DNA of 10,172 nt from Oscillospiraceae bacterium (GTDB lineage: Bacteria; Bacillota; Clostridia; Oscillospirales; Oscillospiraceae): positions 1-10,172 of the forward strand of contig JAEDLP010000062.1 of assembly GCA_016295225.1 (NCBI GenBank), written 5' to 3'. Positions within the stretch are counted from its first letter, which is position 1; every line of letters begins with the position of its first letter. The translations under genes were made by a program, and so were the position numbers. This document shows positions 1 to 6,946 of this stretch, piece by piece. Under the pieces are notes generated by a model. The model had not been told where the DNA came from. It saw only the letters and a program-made list of their open reading frames with translations, and searched no databases.

Positions 1-20
1 CCCTGCCGCAATAACCGCTC

Positions 21-56
21 TTTTCCCAGGTCCTTCGGGGCCTGGGAAAATTTTTT
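21..56 (+). terminator. Intrinsic terminator of an upstream gene off the left edge
   Basis: A 13-base-pair stem (21-33 with 38-50, one G-U pair) closed by a TTCG tetraloop is followed at once by six T residues. This is a textbook rho-independent terminator reading rightwards. A stop codon TAA at 12-14 in one plus frame could be the end of the gene it serves, but only three codons of that gene would lie in the window, so it is not called. Confidence 0.88.
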
Positions 57-135
57 GAAAATTTTTCAAAAAACTGTCACATTTCGGGGTCTTCGCGCGT
101 TATATAAGTAGAGGGGTTTTCCAACATCCGTCCAA

Positions 136-158
136 ATTCTTAAGAAAAACATAAGAAT
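136..158. repeat. Inverted repeat ATTCTTA-N9-TAAGAAT upstream of the first promoter
   Basis: Seven-base arms at 136-142 and 152-158 flank nine bases; the left arm also lies within the perfect ten-base palindrome TTCTTAAGAA (137-146). Its centre is about 65 bases upstream of the inferred transcription start, a usual place for an activator or repressor site. The stem is all A-T apart from one pair, so it would be a poor terminator. The surrounding AT-rich stretch 57-176 shows no gene. The role is unproven. Confidence 0.35.
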
Positions 159-176
159 CTCTTTTTTCTTCCTTTC

Positions 177-205
177 TTGCCCCCGGCCCGGCTATCTGCT
201 ATACT
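177..205 (+). promoter_or_regulatory. Sigma-A promoter of the two-gene membrane protein unit
   Basis: The -35 box TTGCCC (177-182) and -10 box TATACT (200-205) are separated by exactly 17 bases, with a TG extended -10 at 197-198. Transcription should begin near 212, upstream of the gene at 269. Confidence 0.7.
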
Positions 206-268
206 ACAGGCATATCGGCATATAATAATGCCGTGACTACACCCGAAACCCGAGAGGAGCTCTCCGCC

Positions 269-508
269 ATGACCGAAACCACCGCCATTTACAGCCTTTC
301 CGGCCTGTTTTCCTGTGGGCTGGGTGTGCTGCTCTACATCGCTGCCGGCGTTCTGCTGATGATGGCCGGCCGCTGGCTGTCCAAACGGAAACCAAATCTC
401 CCCGGGCTGTTCCTCTTTGCCTGCTACGCCGTGGGCGTAGTGTGCGTCCTCTTCGCCATCCTGGACCTGGCCTCCCTGCTGTCCACGATCGGGTCCCTGC
501 TGCTCTGA
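269..508 (+). CDS. Small two-helix membrane protein, unknown function
   Basis: A 79-residue protein made almost entirely of two hydrophobic helices (about residues 10-34 and 46-67) joined by a short basic loop, RWLSKRKPNLP. This suggests a small integral membrane protein with its loop in the cytoplasm. I do not recognise the family. The frame opens at a GTG at 233, but that codon has no ribosome binding site. The ATG at 269 has AGGAG nine bases upstream (255-259), so it is chosen. The gene follows a good promoter (177-205), and only 13 bases separate its stop from the start of the next membrane-anchored protein. The two are probably cotranscribed and may work together. Confidence is high that it is a gene and nil for function. 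Confidence 0.72.
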   Translation: MTETTAIYSLSGLFSCGLGVLLYIAAGVLLMMAGRWLSKRKPNLPGLFLFACYAVGVVCVLFAILDLASLLSTIGSLLL

Positions 509-521
509 CCAAAAAAGGAGG

Positions 522-1109
522 ATGATTCCCATCAATGACTCCATGACCCGGGCGGCGGCCCTCTTTGGGGCCCTGCTGCTCTTCCTCTGCGGCTTCGGCT
601 GGTATCTGTCCATGGGCCTGTGGAACTTCCCCACCCGGGCGGGGTTCCAATACCTGGCCGAAGACGCCGGCTTCCAGGCCGTCTATGCCACGGAGCCAGG
701 GCCTCACGCCCTCTCCTTTGACTTCACCGACCCCAAAGAACTGGAGGGCCAGTCCCTCTACCGCTCCTCCCAGGGCTCCATCACAGTCACCCGGGTGGAC
801 AACATCACCGACACCACCTGCCGGATCTGGTTCCGGGCCGATGGCAGCCTGGGCCGCAGCGGCGGCGTCCTGGTCTCCGCCTGCCTGCCCCAGCTGGGGA
901 AAAACGGCGGCTCCACCCTCCTCAGCTCCCTGCTAGCCGAGCCCCAGGAGGTCTACCACGCCTACTTCTCCAACTACGACGCCGACCTGCGAGAGCAGGG
1001 CAACCACTTCGCCGTGACGGTCTTCTGTGAGCAGGCCCCCAGCAAATCGCAGTCGGAGGTCTCCCTGGTGTTCAGCGACCTGCAGATGGTGACCTTTGAA
1101 AAGGGATAA
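522..1109 (+). CDS. Membrane-anchored extracytoplasmic protein, unknown function
   Basis: A protein of 195 residues with one N-terminal hydrophobic segment (about residues 10-32, after the basic residue in MTRAAALF) and a soluble remainder of about 160 residues, presumably outside the membrane. The segment could be an anchor or an uncleaved signal. I recognise no domain. The start is awkward: AAGGAGG (515-521) touches the ATG at 522 with no spacer. The next in-frame ATG, at 543, lies 21 bases from it and would give 188 residues beginning MTRAAALFG, which suits a membrane N-terminus. An out-of-frame ATG at 535 opens a three-codon frame that ends in an ATGA overlap with the ATG at 543. The gene is second in a two-gene unit after a small membrane protein, and a strong hairpin terminator follows it. 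Confidence 0.75.
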   Translation: MIPINDSMTRAAALFGALLLFLCGFGWYLSMGLWNFPTRAGFQYLAEDAGFQAVYATEPGPHALSFDFTDPKELEGQSLYRSSQGSITVTRVDNITDTTCRIWFRADGSLGRSGGVLVSACLPQLGKNGGSTLLSSLLAEPQEVYHAYFSNYDADLREQGNHFAVTVFCEQAPSKSQSEVSLVFSDLQMVTFEKG

Positions 1110-1128
1110 CTATACCAGACAGACAACA

Positions 1129-1160
1129 ACCCCCGACCGGTCGGTCGGGGGTCCTTGTTA
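1129..1160. terminator. Hairpin terminator between convergent genes
   Basis: Perfect ten-base arms, ACCCCCGACC (1129-1138) and GGTCGGGGGT (1143-1152), enclose a four-base loop and are followed on the plus strand by CCTTGTTATT. It lies between the stop of the rightward gene at 1109 and the stop of the leftward regulator at 1158. It probably ends the plus transcript and may serve both directions, though the minus side has only a weak U-rich tract. Confidence 0.75.
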
Positions 1161-1826
1161 TTCCTGCCAGTTCAAAAGGGTAAAGGTCCGCTTGTTGAAG
1201 TCAATGAGGCCCTCCTCCCGCATGCGGGAGAGCTCCCGGGTCATGGCCGACCGGTCGGCGCAGAGGTACTCGGCCAGTTCGGTCCGGCCCAAAGGCACCG
1301 TGAAGGTCAGACTCCCGGCCCGCTCGGCCTGGCGGGTGAGGTAGGTCAGCAGTTTTTCCCGGATGCTGGTCCGGGAGGTGACCTCCAGCTTTTCAATGAG
1401 TTCCAGATTCTTCTCGGCAATCAGCTCCACCATGTTTTCGATCATCCGGTGGTGGAACCGGCAGACCAGCTTGCAGGCGTGGAGGATGCGGTCGTAGTCC
1501 AGCAGCAGCACCCGGCACTTCCCGCTGGCCTGGTAGGCGATGGTCCGGTTCCGGGCCTTCACGCAGGAGTAGCTCTCCCCGAAGACACTGCCCACCGACA
1601 GCACCGTCAGCAGGGACTTCTTGCCAAAGTAGTCCTCGCTGATCATCTCCACCTCCCCCTCCAGCACCACGCCCATGAGGGGAGCCGCGCCGGGGCTGGC
1701 CATGATGAATTCTCCCCGGCCGGGGGTCACCTCCCGGGCGGACAGGCACTTGAGCATGGCTCCCAGCTCCTCCGGGTCGATCTCCCGGAACAGCGGGCAG
1801 GTTGTTACCAGTTCTCTCGGGTCCAT
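1158..1826 (-). CDS. Crp/Fnr-family transcriptional regulator
   Basis: A cytoplasmic DNA-binding regulator of 222 residues, the usual size for the family. Residues about 10-115 form the cyclic-nucleotide-binding-like jelly roll, with the typical GxVFGES turn at 79-85. A long dimer helix spans about 118-150. A winged helix-turn-helix occupies about 178-212 (LGRTELAEYLCADRSAMTRE, then LSRMREEGLIDF). The N-terminus lacks the clustered cysteines of an iron-sulfur Fnr, although six cysteines are scattered through the protein, including CKLVC at 118-122. Ligand and signal are unknown. GGAGG lies nine bases before the ATG. The gene diverges from a flavin-binding oxidase-like gene, and a TTGCA-N5-TGCAA palindrome lies between them, so it most likely controls that gene and itself. 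Confidence 0.9.
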   Translation of the reverse strand: MDPRELVTTCPLFREIDPEELGAMLKCLSAREVTPGRGEFIMASPGAAPLMGVVLEGEVEMISEDYFGKKSLLTVLSVGSVFGESYSCVKARNRTIAYQASGKCRVLLLDYDRILHACKLVCRFHHRMIENMVELIAEKNLELIEKLEVTSRTSIREKLLTYLTRQAERAGSLTFTVPLGRTELAEYLCADRSAMTRELSRMREEGLIDFNKRTFTLLNWQE

Positions 1827-1866
1827 ATCCCATCGCCTCCCTTTTTTTCTCCAGTGTAAATTATTT

Positions 1867-1881
1867 TTGCAAATGATGCAA
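1867..1881. promoter_or_regulatory. Candidate Crp/Fnr operator in the divergent intergenic region
   Basis: TTGCA (1867-1871) and TGCAA (1877-1881) form an inverted repeat with a five-base spacer, the architecture of sites bound by Crp/Fnr dimers. A second TGCAA copy follows at 1883-1887 as CTGCAAC. For the rightward gene, TAAAAT (1917-1922) is a plausible -10 box without a good -35, as expected of an activator-dependent promoter. For the leftward regulator gene, TTGCAT read on the minus strand inside the operator could be a -35, which would fit autorepression. Confidence 0.55.
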
Positions 1882-1958
1882 CTGCAACAGAAAAATTTCT
1901 CTCGTTTCCGCTATCCTAAAATCAGCAAAAACGGAAAAAACAACAGGAGGTATTTTAT

Positions 1959-2438
1959 ATGGAACGCAAAATGCACAAGATCAAGCGTCAGCTGCCCGAC
2001 AGCGAGGCCAAGGCCCTCTTTGAAAAGGGCCACCACGGTATTCTGGCCGTGAACGGCGACGACGGCTATCCCTACGCCGTCCCCGTGAACTACATCTACC
2101 TGAACGAGAAGATCTACATCCACTCCGCCAAGGTGGGCTACAAGATCGACGCCATCAACCGGGACAGCAAGGTGTGCTTCTCCGCCATCCTCAGCTCCGA
2201 GATCCTGCCCCAGGAGGTCACTGCCGCCTTTGAGAGCGTCATCGCCACCGGCAAGATCTCCCAGGTGGAGGACGAGGCCGAGCGCCGCCAGGTGATGGAG
2301 ACCTTCATCTACCGCTTCTGCGAGGGAGCCATCGACATCGGCCTGGCTTTCGTGGACAAAACCCTGGACAAGACCGCCGTCCTCCGCATCGACGTGGAGC
2401 AGCTCACCGGTAAGGCCTACCGTGGCGGGGCATACTGA
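1959..2438 (+). CDS. Pyridoxamine 5'-phosphate oxidase-like flavin-binding protein
   Basis: A 159-residue single-domain protein with the split beta-barrel pattern of the PNPOx-like superfamily, close to the flavin/nitroreductase-type proteins often annotated as NimA-like. Visible family features are the early GHHGILAV strand, PYAVPVNYIY (about residues 44-53), and the cofactor-contact segment KIYIHSAKVGYKIDAI (about 57-72) followed by SKVCFSA. Such proteins bind FMN, FAD or F420-like cofactors, and some reduce nitroimidazoles or guard against oxidants; the substrate here is not deducible. AGGAGG (1945-1950) lies eight bases before the ATG. The gene diverges from a Crp/Fnr regulator that probably activates it, which suggests a redox or metabolic stress role. 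A bidirectional terminator follows. Confidence 0.88.
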   Translation: MERKMHKIKRQLPDSEAKALFEKGHHGILAVNGDDGYPYAVPVNYIYLNEKIYIHSAKVGYKIDAINRDSKVCFSAILSSEILPQEVTAAFESVIATGKISQVEDEAERRQVMETFIYRFCEGAIDIGLAFVDKTLDKTAVLRIDVEQLTGKAYRGGAY

Positions 2439-2462
2439 TAACAACCAAAGAAGGTAACGTTA

Positions 2463-2504
2463 AAACAAAAAGGGCTCCCTCTGATGAGGGAGCCTTTTTT
2501 GTTT
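2463..2504. terminator. Bidirectional terminator between convergent genes
   Basis: Nineteen-base arms (2463-2481 and 2486-2504) pair with one wobble around the loop TGAT. The core is GGCTCCCTC/GAGGGAGCC, with an A-rich left flank and a T-rich right flank, so a U tract follows the stem in both directions. It ends the oxidase-like gene from the left and mgtE from the right; the last base of the hairpin is within the mgtE stop codon. Confidence 0.9.
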
Positions 2505-3883
2505 CAGATATGCAGGATGGCCTTTGCCACCTGGAAATAGATGAGCAGGGTAAGCACGTCCACAATGGTGGAGATAAAGGGGCTGGCCATGACGGCCGGG
2601 TCCAGGTGGATCTTCTCCGCCAGCAGGGGGAGCACGCAGCCCACAGTCTTGGCGCACAGCACCGTAAAGACCATGGTGACGCAGATCACCGCCGCCACGG
2701 AGACGTTCACCCCGGTGTTCCCCAGGATCATCCGGTCCACCACCAGGAGCTTGACGAAGTTGCAGGCCGCCAGGGTGACGCCGCACATCACCGCCACCCG
2801 GATCTCCTTCCAGATGACCCGGATGGTGTCCACAAACTCCACCTCGCCCAGAGACAGGGCGCGGATGACCGCCACGGAGGACTGGGTGCCGCTGTTACCG
2901 CCGGTGCCGGTCAGCATGGGGATGAAGGCGGTGAGGACGGTGCAGGCCGCCAGGGAGGTCTCGAAGCTGGTGAGCACCATGCTGGTTAAGGTGGCCGACA
3001 GCATCAGGATCAGCAGCCAGGGGATCCGGGACTTCCAGGTCTCCAGCACGCCGGTGCGGAGATAGGGCTTGTCCGTAGGGGTCATACCGGCCAGCTTTTC
3101 GAAGTCCTCGGTGGTCTCTTCCTGGAGGACATCGATGGCGTCGTCCACGGTGACGATGCCCACCAGCCGGTTTTCCTGGTCCACCACGGGCATGGCGGCC
3201 CAGTCGTACTTGGCCATCATCTGGGCCACGCTCTCCTGATCCTCTAGGGTGTTCACGGAGATCACGTTGGGCTCCATGACCTCCTCCAGCACATCGTCAT
3301 CCTCACAGAGGAGGAGGGTACGCAGGGAGATCATACCGATCAGCTTCCGGTTCTTGTCGGTGACATAGCAGGTGTAGATGGTCTCCTTGTCCACGCCGGT
3401 GCGGCGGATGCGCTTGATGGCCTCCTCGGCGGTCATGTCGGGCCGGAGGCTTACGTACTCCGTGGTCATGATGGAGCCTGCGCTGTCATCGGGGTATTTC
3501 AGAATTTCGTTGATCATCTTGCGCATTTCCGGGTCGGCCTGTTTCAAAATGCGCTTGACCACGTTGGCAGGCATCTCTTCCACGATGTCTACCGCGTCGT
3601 CCACGTAGAGCTCGTCGACGACCTCTTTCAGTTCGTTGTCGGAAAAGCCCTGGATCAAAAGCTCCTGGGCCTCCGGTTCCATTTCAACAAAGGTCTCCGC
3701 CGCCAGTTCCTTGGGCAAAAGCCGGAACAGCAGCGGCAGCTTTGCCTCGGGCACATCCTCGAAGAGCGCCGCGATATCCGACGCGTTCATGGTGACCAGG
3801 ATGTCCCGCAGAGTGGTGTACTTCTTTGCCTCAATCAAGGCTTCCAGGGTCACACCCAGGGTGACCACACTTTTCTCTGCCAT
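2504..3883 (-). CDS. mgtE: Magnesium transporter MgtE
   Basis: A Mg2+-gated inner membrane channel that imports magnesium, working as a homodimer. At 459 residues it has the full family layout. The cytoplasmic MgtE N domain covers about 20-128 and is acidic and helical. Two CBS domains (about 135-260) sense intracellular Mg2+. Five transmembrane helices lie between about 286 and 457. The family signature PMLTGTGGNSGTQSS is at 322-336, and HLDPAVMASPFIST, near 426-439, carries the conserved pore aspartate. ATG codons occur at 3889 and 3883; GGAGG (3896-3892) is two bases from the first and eight from the second, so 3883 is preferred. The gene is monocistronic, with an exact-consensus promoter and a long structured leader that suggests RNA-level control. 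Confidence 0.96.
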   Translation of the reverse strand: MAEKSVVTLGVTLEALIEAKKYTTLRDILVTMNASDIAALFEDVPEAKLPLLFRLLPKELAAETFVEMEPEAQELLIQGFSDNELKEVVDELYVDDAVDIVEEMPANVVKRILKQADPEMRKMINEILKYPDDSAGSIMTTEYVSLRPDMTAEEAIKRIRRTGVDKETIYTCYVTDKNRKLIGMISLRTLLLCEDDDVLEEVMEPNVISVNTLEDQESVAQMMAKYDWAAMPVVDQENRLVGIVTVDDAIDVLQEETTEDFEKLAGMTPTDKPYLRTGVLETWKSRIPWLLILMLSATLTSMVLTSFETSLAACTVLTAFIPMLTGTGGNSGTQSSVAVIRALSLGEVEFVDTIRVIWKEIRVAVMCGVTLAACNFVKLLVVDRMILGNTGVNVSVAAVICVTMVFTVLCAKTVGCVLPLLAEKIHLDPAVMASPFISTIVDVLTLLIYFQVAKAILHI

Positions 3884-3889
3884 TGGCAT

Positions 3890-4129
3890 CTCCTCCCAGC
3901 TGTTTTCGTTTCAAGGCGCGAACCGCGCCCAGTTTCGGAGCAAGAAGTAAGACACACCGGTTGGCCGATCTATGGATCTATATGGGATCAGATGGCACGA
4001 ATGGACGCCCGTATGGGCGGGTCCTCCATTCGCTGGGAAGGTCGGCCTGCCAAAGTGCCGTTACTACCGCCTGCGTCCATTGTTTCCACCTCGCTTTTTC
4101 CGTCAGAAATAGGCTCCCTGCAGGGAACC
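3890..4129 (-). promoter_or_regulatory. Long structured mgtE leader, candidate cis-regulatory RNA
   Basis: The inferred transcription start near 4129 gives an untranslated leader of about 245 bases. It begins with a hairpin (GGTTCCC/GGGAGCC). A segment at 4080-4073 (ATGGACGC) is perfectly complementary to 4008-4001. The overlapping segment 4005-3998 instead pairs, over eight bases, with 4032-4025 to form a local hairpin extended by CGCCC/GGGCG. The two pairings exclude each other. CTTCCCAGC (4040-4032), beside the local hairpin, can pair over nine bases (one G-U) with GCTGGGAGG (3900-3892), which contains the ribosome binding site. No U-tract terminator is present, so translational control is the likely mode. 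I could not match it to the M-box consensus as I remember it. Confidence 0.5.
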
Positions 4130-4135
4130 AGTTTT

Positions 4136-4164
4136 ATTATATGTGTCCAAAAAATATTTGTCAA
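4136..4164 (-). promoter_or_regulatory. Exact-consensus sigma-A promoter for mgtE
   Basis: On the minus strand TTGACA (4164-4159), a 17-base spacer and TATAAT (4141-4136) match the sigma-A consensus at all twelve positions. Transcription should begin near 4129. A promoter this strong, with 245 bases of leader behind it, implies that expression is limited after initiation. Confidence 0.9.
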
Positions 4165-4291
4165 CTGGTTTCCCCGACCACCGCCGGACGCACCCATGGG
4201 CAGGGATGGAACGCGAACCGCCTGTCCTGGGTTTCCCCCTCTTTTGGAGGTTCCGCCGAAAAAACCTTTGTATTATTTGTTCAAAATCCCC

Positions 4292-4320
4292 TTGGAATTC
4301 TCCTGCATTTTTGCTATAAT
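4292..4320 (+). promoter_or_regulatory. Sigma-A promoter for the CarD-family gene
   Basis: TTGGAA (4292-4297), 17 bases, then TATAAT (4315-4320) with an extended -10 TG at 4312-4313. Transcription should start near 4327, leaving a leader of about 75 bases. It is back to back with the mgtE promoter; the 127 bases between them (4165-4291) show no gene and only a weak hairpin, about 4197-4231. Confidence 0.88.
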
Positions 4321-4404
4321 ATATATGTTAACCGTGGCCTGACAGCGACCTCCGCTTGCCGGGCCATCCCTTTTCTTGAAACGAAACCGGAAGGAGGGCC
4401 TATG

Positions 4405-4926
4405 ATGGCAGAACCCTACCGCATCGGCGATTACGTCAGCTACTCCTGCAGCGGCGTTTGCCTGGTGGCGGATATCCGCACGGATGCACCCCGGGGCAAG
4501 GAAGCCCCCAAAACCTTTTACATTCTGAAGCCTGTGGCCGACCCCGGCTCCACCATTTTCGTCCCCACCACCAGCGAGGCCCTGCTGGCCAAGATGCAGC
4601 GGCTGCCCACCCAGGCGGAGATCGACCAGCTGATCCTCTCCACCAGGGAGGAGGAACTGGCCTGGATCGACGACCGGAAGGTCCGAACGGCCAGCTTCCA
4701 GGCCACCCTCAAGGCCTGCGATCTGCGGGAACTTCTCCGGCTGGTGGGCTGCATTTACCGGCAGAAGCAGGTTCTGACCGGCCGGGGCAAAAAGCTGTCC
4801 TCCGCCGATGAAGCCACCCTCCGCCGGGCGGAAGGGATCATCGAAAACGAGCTGTCCTTTGTCCTCCAGGTCCCCGACGACCAGGTGGGGGGCTACATCC
4901 GCCAAAGGCTGGCCGTCGACGATTGA
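4405..4926 (+). CDS. CarD-family transcriptional regulator
   Basis: A 173-residue protein with the CarD/CdnL/TRCF arrangement. The N-terminal RNA-polymerase-interacting barrel covers about 1-55 (YRIGDYVSYSCSGVCLVADI, ending YILKPVADPGSTIFVPT), and a helical C-terminal DNA-contacting domain covers about 58-170. In this family the N-terminal domain binds the polymerase beta subunit and the C-terminal helices stabilise the promoter open complex, usually at rRNA and housekeeping promoters. The usual YxxHG stretch reads SYSCSG here, a modest divergence. Two adjacent ATG codons exist (4402, 4405); AAGGAGG ends at 4397, giving spacers of four and seven bases, so 4405 is slightly preferred. Promoter at 4292-4320, terminator at 4963-5014. 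Confidence 0.88.
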   Translation: MAEPYRIGDYVSYSCSGVCLVADIRTDAPRGKEAPKTFYILKPVADPGSTIFVPTTSEALLAKMQRLPTQAEIDQLILSTREEELAWIDDRKVRTASFQATLKACDLRELLRLVGCIYRQKQVLTGRGKKLSSADEATLRRAEGIIENELSFVLQVPDDQVGGYIRQRLAVDD

Positions 4927-4962
4927 CGTGGGTTACCCCTCCCCTGCCTCTCCGAACAGGAA

Positions 4963-5014
4963 AACATCCCTCCCGCCGTGGGCGTCACCACAGCGGGAGG
5001 GATGTTCTGTTTTC
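4963..5014. terminator. Terminator between the CarD-family gene and htpG
   Basis: Perfect fourteen-base arms AACATCCCTCCCGC (4963-4976) and its complement (4993-5006) enclose a 16-base loop that can itself form GTGG/CCAC. On the plus strand CTGTTTTCTT follows. The outer bases ACAG and CTGT extend the stem past a three-base bulge. It separates two convergent genes and probably ends the rightward transcript; the minus side has a weaker U tract. Confidence 0.85.
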
Positions 5015-6922
5015 TTACTGCATCAGGCTACAGACCAGCTCGGCGTAGCGGGCGGGGTCGGGGACGGGGAGGTCGGCGATGATGAGGGCCTGGTTGTACA
5101 GGACCTCCACATAGGTGGCGGCCTTCTCCTTGTCGGTCTCATAGGCGGCGCACAGAGCCTGGAAGGCGGAGGACTCGGGGTTCAGCTCCAGGACCCGCTG
5201 GGCCTTCATGGGATAGTCTCCCCGCATCTTGTGGAAGTACTTCTCCATCTCCAGGGAGATGGGGCCCTCGGCGGTGAGGCAGACGGAGCCGCTCTGGAGG
5301 ATGGTGGAGATGCGGACCTTGGAGACCTGGTCCTTCAGGGTCTCCTGGGCAAACTCCAGCAGCTCCTTGTGGTCCTTCTCGGCCTGCTCGGCGCTGGCCT
5401 TCTCGGCGTCGGTGACGGGCAGAGCGTCCTCGCTGGCCACGGAGACGAAGGGCTTGTCCCCGTAGTTCTCCAGCATCTGCAGGACGATCTCGTCCTCGGA
5501 GGCGATGAGATACAGGACCTCGTAGCCGGCCTTCAGAACGCGCTCGGCCTGGGGCATCTTGGCGGCGTTCTCCACGCTGTCGGCGCAGACATAGTAGATC
5601 TTATCCTGGGACTCGGGCATCCGCTCGGTGTACTCCTTCAGGGAGGTCAGCTTGTTCTCCTTGGAGGACCAGAAGAGGAGCAGGTCCCGGACCACGTCAC
5701 GGTTCTGGCCATAGGAGTTCATCAGGGAGTACTTGAACTGCATGCCGAAGGAGGCCCAGAACTTCTCGTACTTCTCCCGGTCGTTCTGCATGAGCTTGGT
5801 CAGCTCGTTCTTGATCTTCTTCTCGATGTTGTTGGCGATGACCTTCAGCTGGCGGTCGTGCTGGAGCATCTCACGGGAGATGTTCAGGGAGACGTCGGGG
5901 GTGTCCACGATGCCCTGGACGAAGCTGAAGTGGTCGGGCAGCAGGTCGGGGCAGCGGTCCATGATCATCACGCCGGAGGAGTAGAGCTGCAGGCCCTTCT
6001 TGAACTCGGTGGTGAAGAAGTTCATGGGCACCTGGCTGGGGATATACAGCAGGGCCTTGTACTCGAAGTTGCCCTCGGCGGCCACCTGGATGGTCATCAG
6101 GGGGTCCTGCCAGTCGCCGAACTTGGTCTTGTAGAACTGGTTCTGCTCCTCCTCGGTGACCTGGGCCTTGGGCCGCTGCCAGATGGGGACCATGGAGTTG
6201 ACGGTCTCCCACTCCTTGACCATCTCGTACTCGGGCTTGTAGTCGTCGCCGGCGTCCTCAGGCTTGGGCTTCTGGCGGCTGTGCTCCATCTCCATGCGGA
6301 TGGGGTAGCGGATGTAGTCGGAGTACTTCTGGACCAGGGTGGAGATGAAGTAGGGGCGCAGGTACTCGCTGTACTCCTCCTCCTCGGTGTTCTCCTTGAT
6401 GTGCATGATGACGTCGGTACCCACGGTTTCCTTCTCGCAGGGCTCGATGGTGTAGCCCTCCACGCCCTCGGACTCCCACTTGTAGGCGGTGTCGGAGCCG
6501 TAGGCCTTGGAGATGACGGTGACCTTGTCGGCCACCATGAAGGCGGAGTAGAAGCCCACGCCGAACTGGCCGATGATGTCCAGCTCTGCCTCGTCGGCGT
6601 TCTCGGTCTCCTTCTTGAACTGGAGGGAGCCGCTCTTGGCGATGGTGCCCAGGTTGTTCTCCATCTCCTCCTGGGTCATGCCGATGCCGTTGTCGGACAC
6701 GGTGAGGGTCTGGGCGTCCTTGTCGGGGGTGACCACGATCTTGAAGTCGTCCCGGTTCAGGCCCACGTTCTCGTCGGTGAGGGCCTTGTAGGCCAGCTTG
6801 TCGATGGCGTCGCTTGCGTTGGAGATAATTTCGCGCAGAAAGATCTCCTTATGGGTATAAATGGAATTGATCATCAGATCCATGAGCCGCTGGGATTCGG
6901 CCTTAAATTGTTTCTTTTCCAT
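5015..6922 (-). CDS. htpG: Molecular chaperone HtpG (bacterial Hsp90)
   Basis: An ATP-driven cytosolic dimeric chaperone that remodels client proteins late in folding, often with DnaK. The 635 residues are full length. The GHKL ATPase domain (about 1-215) has the catalytic Glu31 in REIISNASDAIDK, DNGIGM at 77-82, the lid segment near 93-125 ending GQFGVGFYS (118-126), and GTD at 168-170. The middle domain (about 230-500) has NISREMLQ (347-354) with the ATP-sensing arginine. The C-terminal dimerisation domain covers about 510-635 and lacks the eukaryotic MEEVD tail, as usual. GGAGG lies eleven bases before the ATG. A CIRCE operator sits between the -10 box and the ribosome binding site, which places the gene under HrcA repression. 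No cotranscribed partner is evident downstream. Confidence 0.98.
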   Translation of the reverse strand: MEKKQFKAESQRLMDLMINSIYTHKEIFLREIISNASDAIDKLAYKALTDENVGLNRDDFKIVVTPDKDAQTLTVSDNGIGMTQEEMENNLGTIAKSGSLQFKKETENADEAELDIIGQFGVGFYSAFMVADKVTVISKAYGSDTAYKWESEGVEGYTIEPCEKETVGTDVIMHIKENTEEEEYSEYLRPYFISTLVQKYSDYIRYPIRMEMEHSRQKPKPEDAGDDYKPEYEMVKEWETVNSMVPIWQRPKAQVTEEEQNQFYKTKFGDWQDPLMTIQVAAEGNFEYKALLYIPSQVPMNFFTTEFKKGLQLYSSGVMIMDRCPDLLPDHFSFVQGIVDTPDVSLNISREMLQHDRQLKVIANNIEKKIKNELTKLMQNDREKYEKFWASFGMQFKYSLMNSYGQNRDVVRDLLLFWSSKENKLTSLKEYTERMPESQDKIYYVCADSVENAAKMPQAERVLKAGYEVLYLIASEDEIVLQMLENYGDKPFVSVASEDALPVTDAEKASAEQAEKDHKELLEFAQETLKDQVSKVRISTILQSGSVCLTAEGPISLEMEKYFHKMRGDYPMKAQRVLELNPESSAFQALCAAYETDKEKAATYVEVLYNQALIIADLPVPDPARYAELVCSLMQ

Positions 6923-6946
6923 TTTTTATGTTGCCTCCAAAAAGGG

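Noticed and set aside
136..170. The AT-rich hairpin followed by T-rich sequence as a second terminator
   Set aside because: The stem has only seven pairs, nearly all A-T, with a nine-base loop, and a real terminator already lies at 21-56.
1155..1859. A 234-codon plus-strand frame opposite the Crp/Fnr gene
   Set aside because: It is the shadow of a well-supported regulator gene, has low-complexity composition and crosses the intergenic control region.
1911..2444. A 177-codon minus-strand frame opposite the PNPOx-like gene
   Set aside because: The plus-strand protein has the family pattern and a well-spaced ribosome binding site; the minus frame is repetitive Val/Asp/Gly/His sequence.
3890..4129. 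A standard M-box (ykoK) magnesium riboswitch
   Set aside because: The strongly conserved M-box strings, such as GTGAGGCTCC and ACGCC-NN-TGGG in the expected order, are not present in the leader. A covariance scan would be needed to exclude a divergent form.
3988..4197. A 69-codon minus-strand frame in the mgtE leader region
   Set aside because: Its start lies upstream of the mgtE promoter, the frame runs through the promoter itself, and there is no ribosome binding site.
3883..4404. Upstream extension of the CarD-family frame to 347 codons
   Set aside because: The extension covers the mgtE leader and both promoters, whereas AAGGAGG marks a start at 4402/4405 and the CarD domain begins right there.
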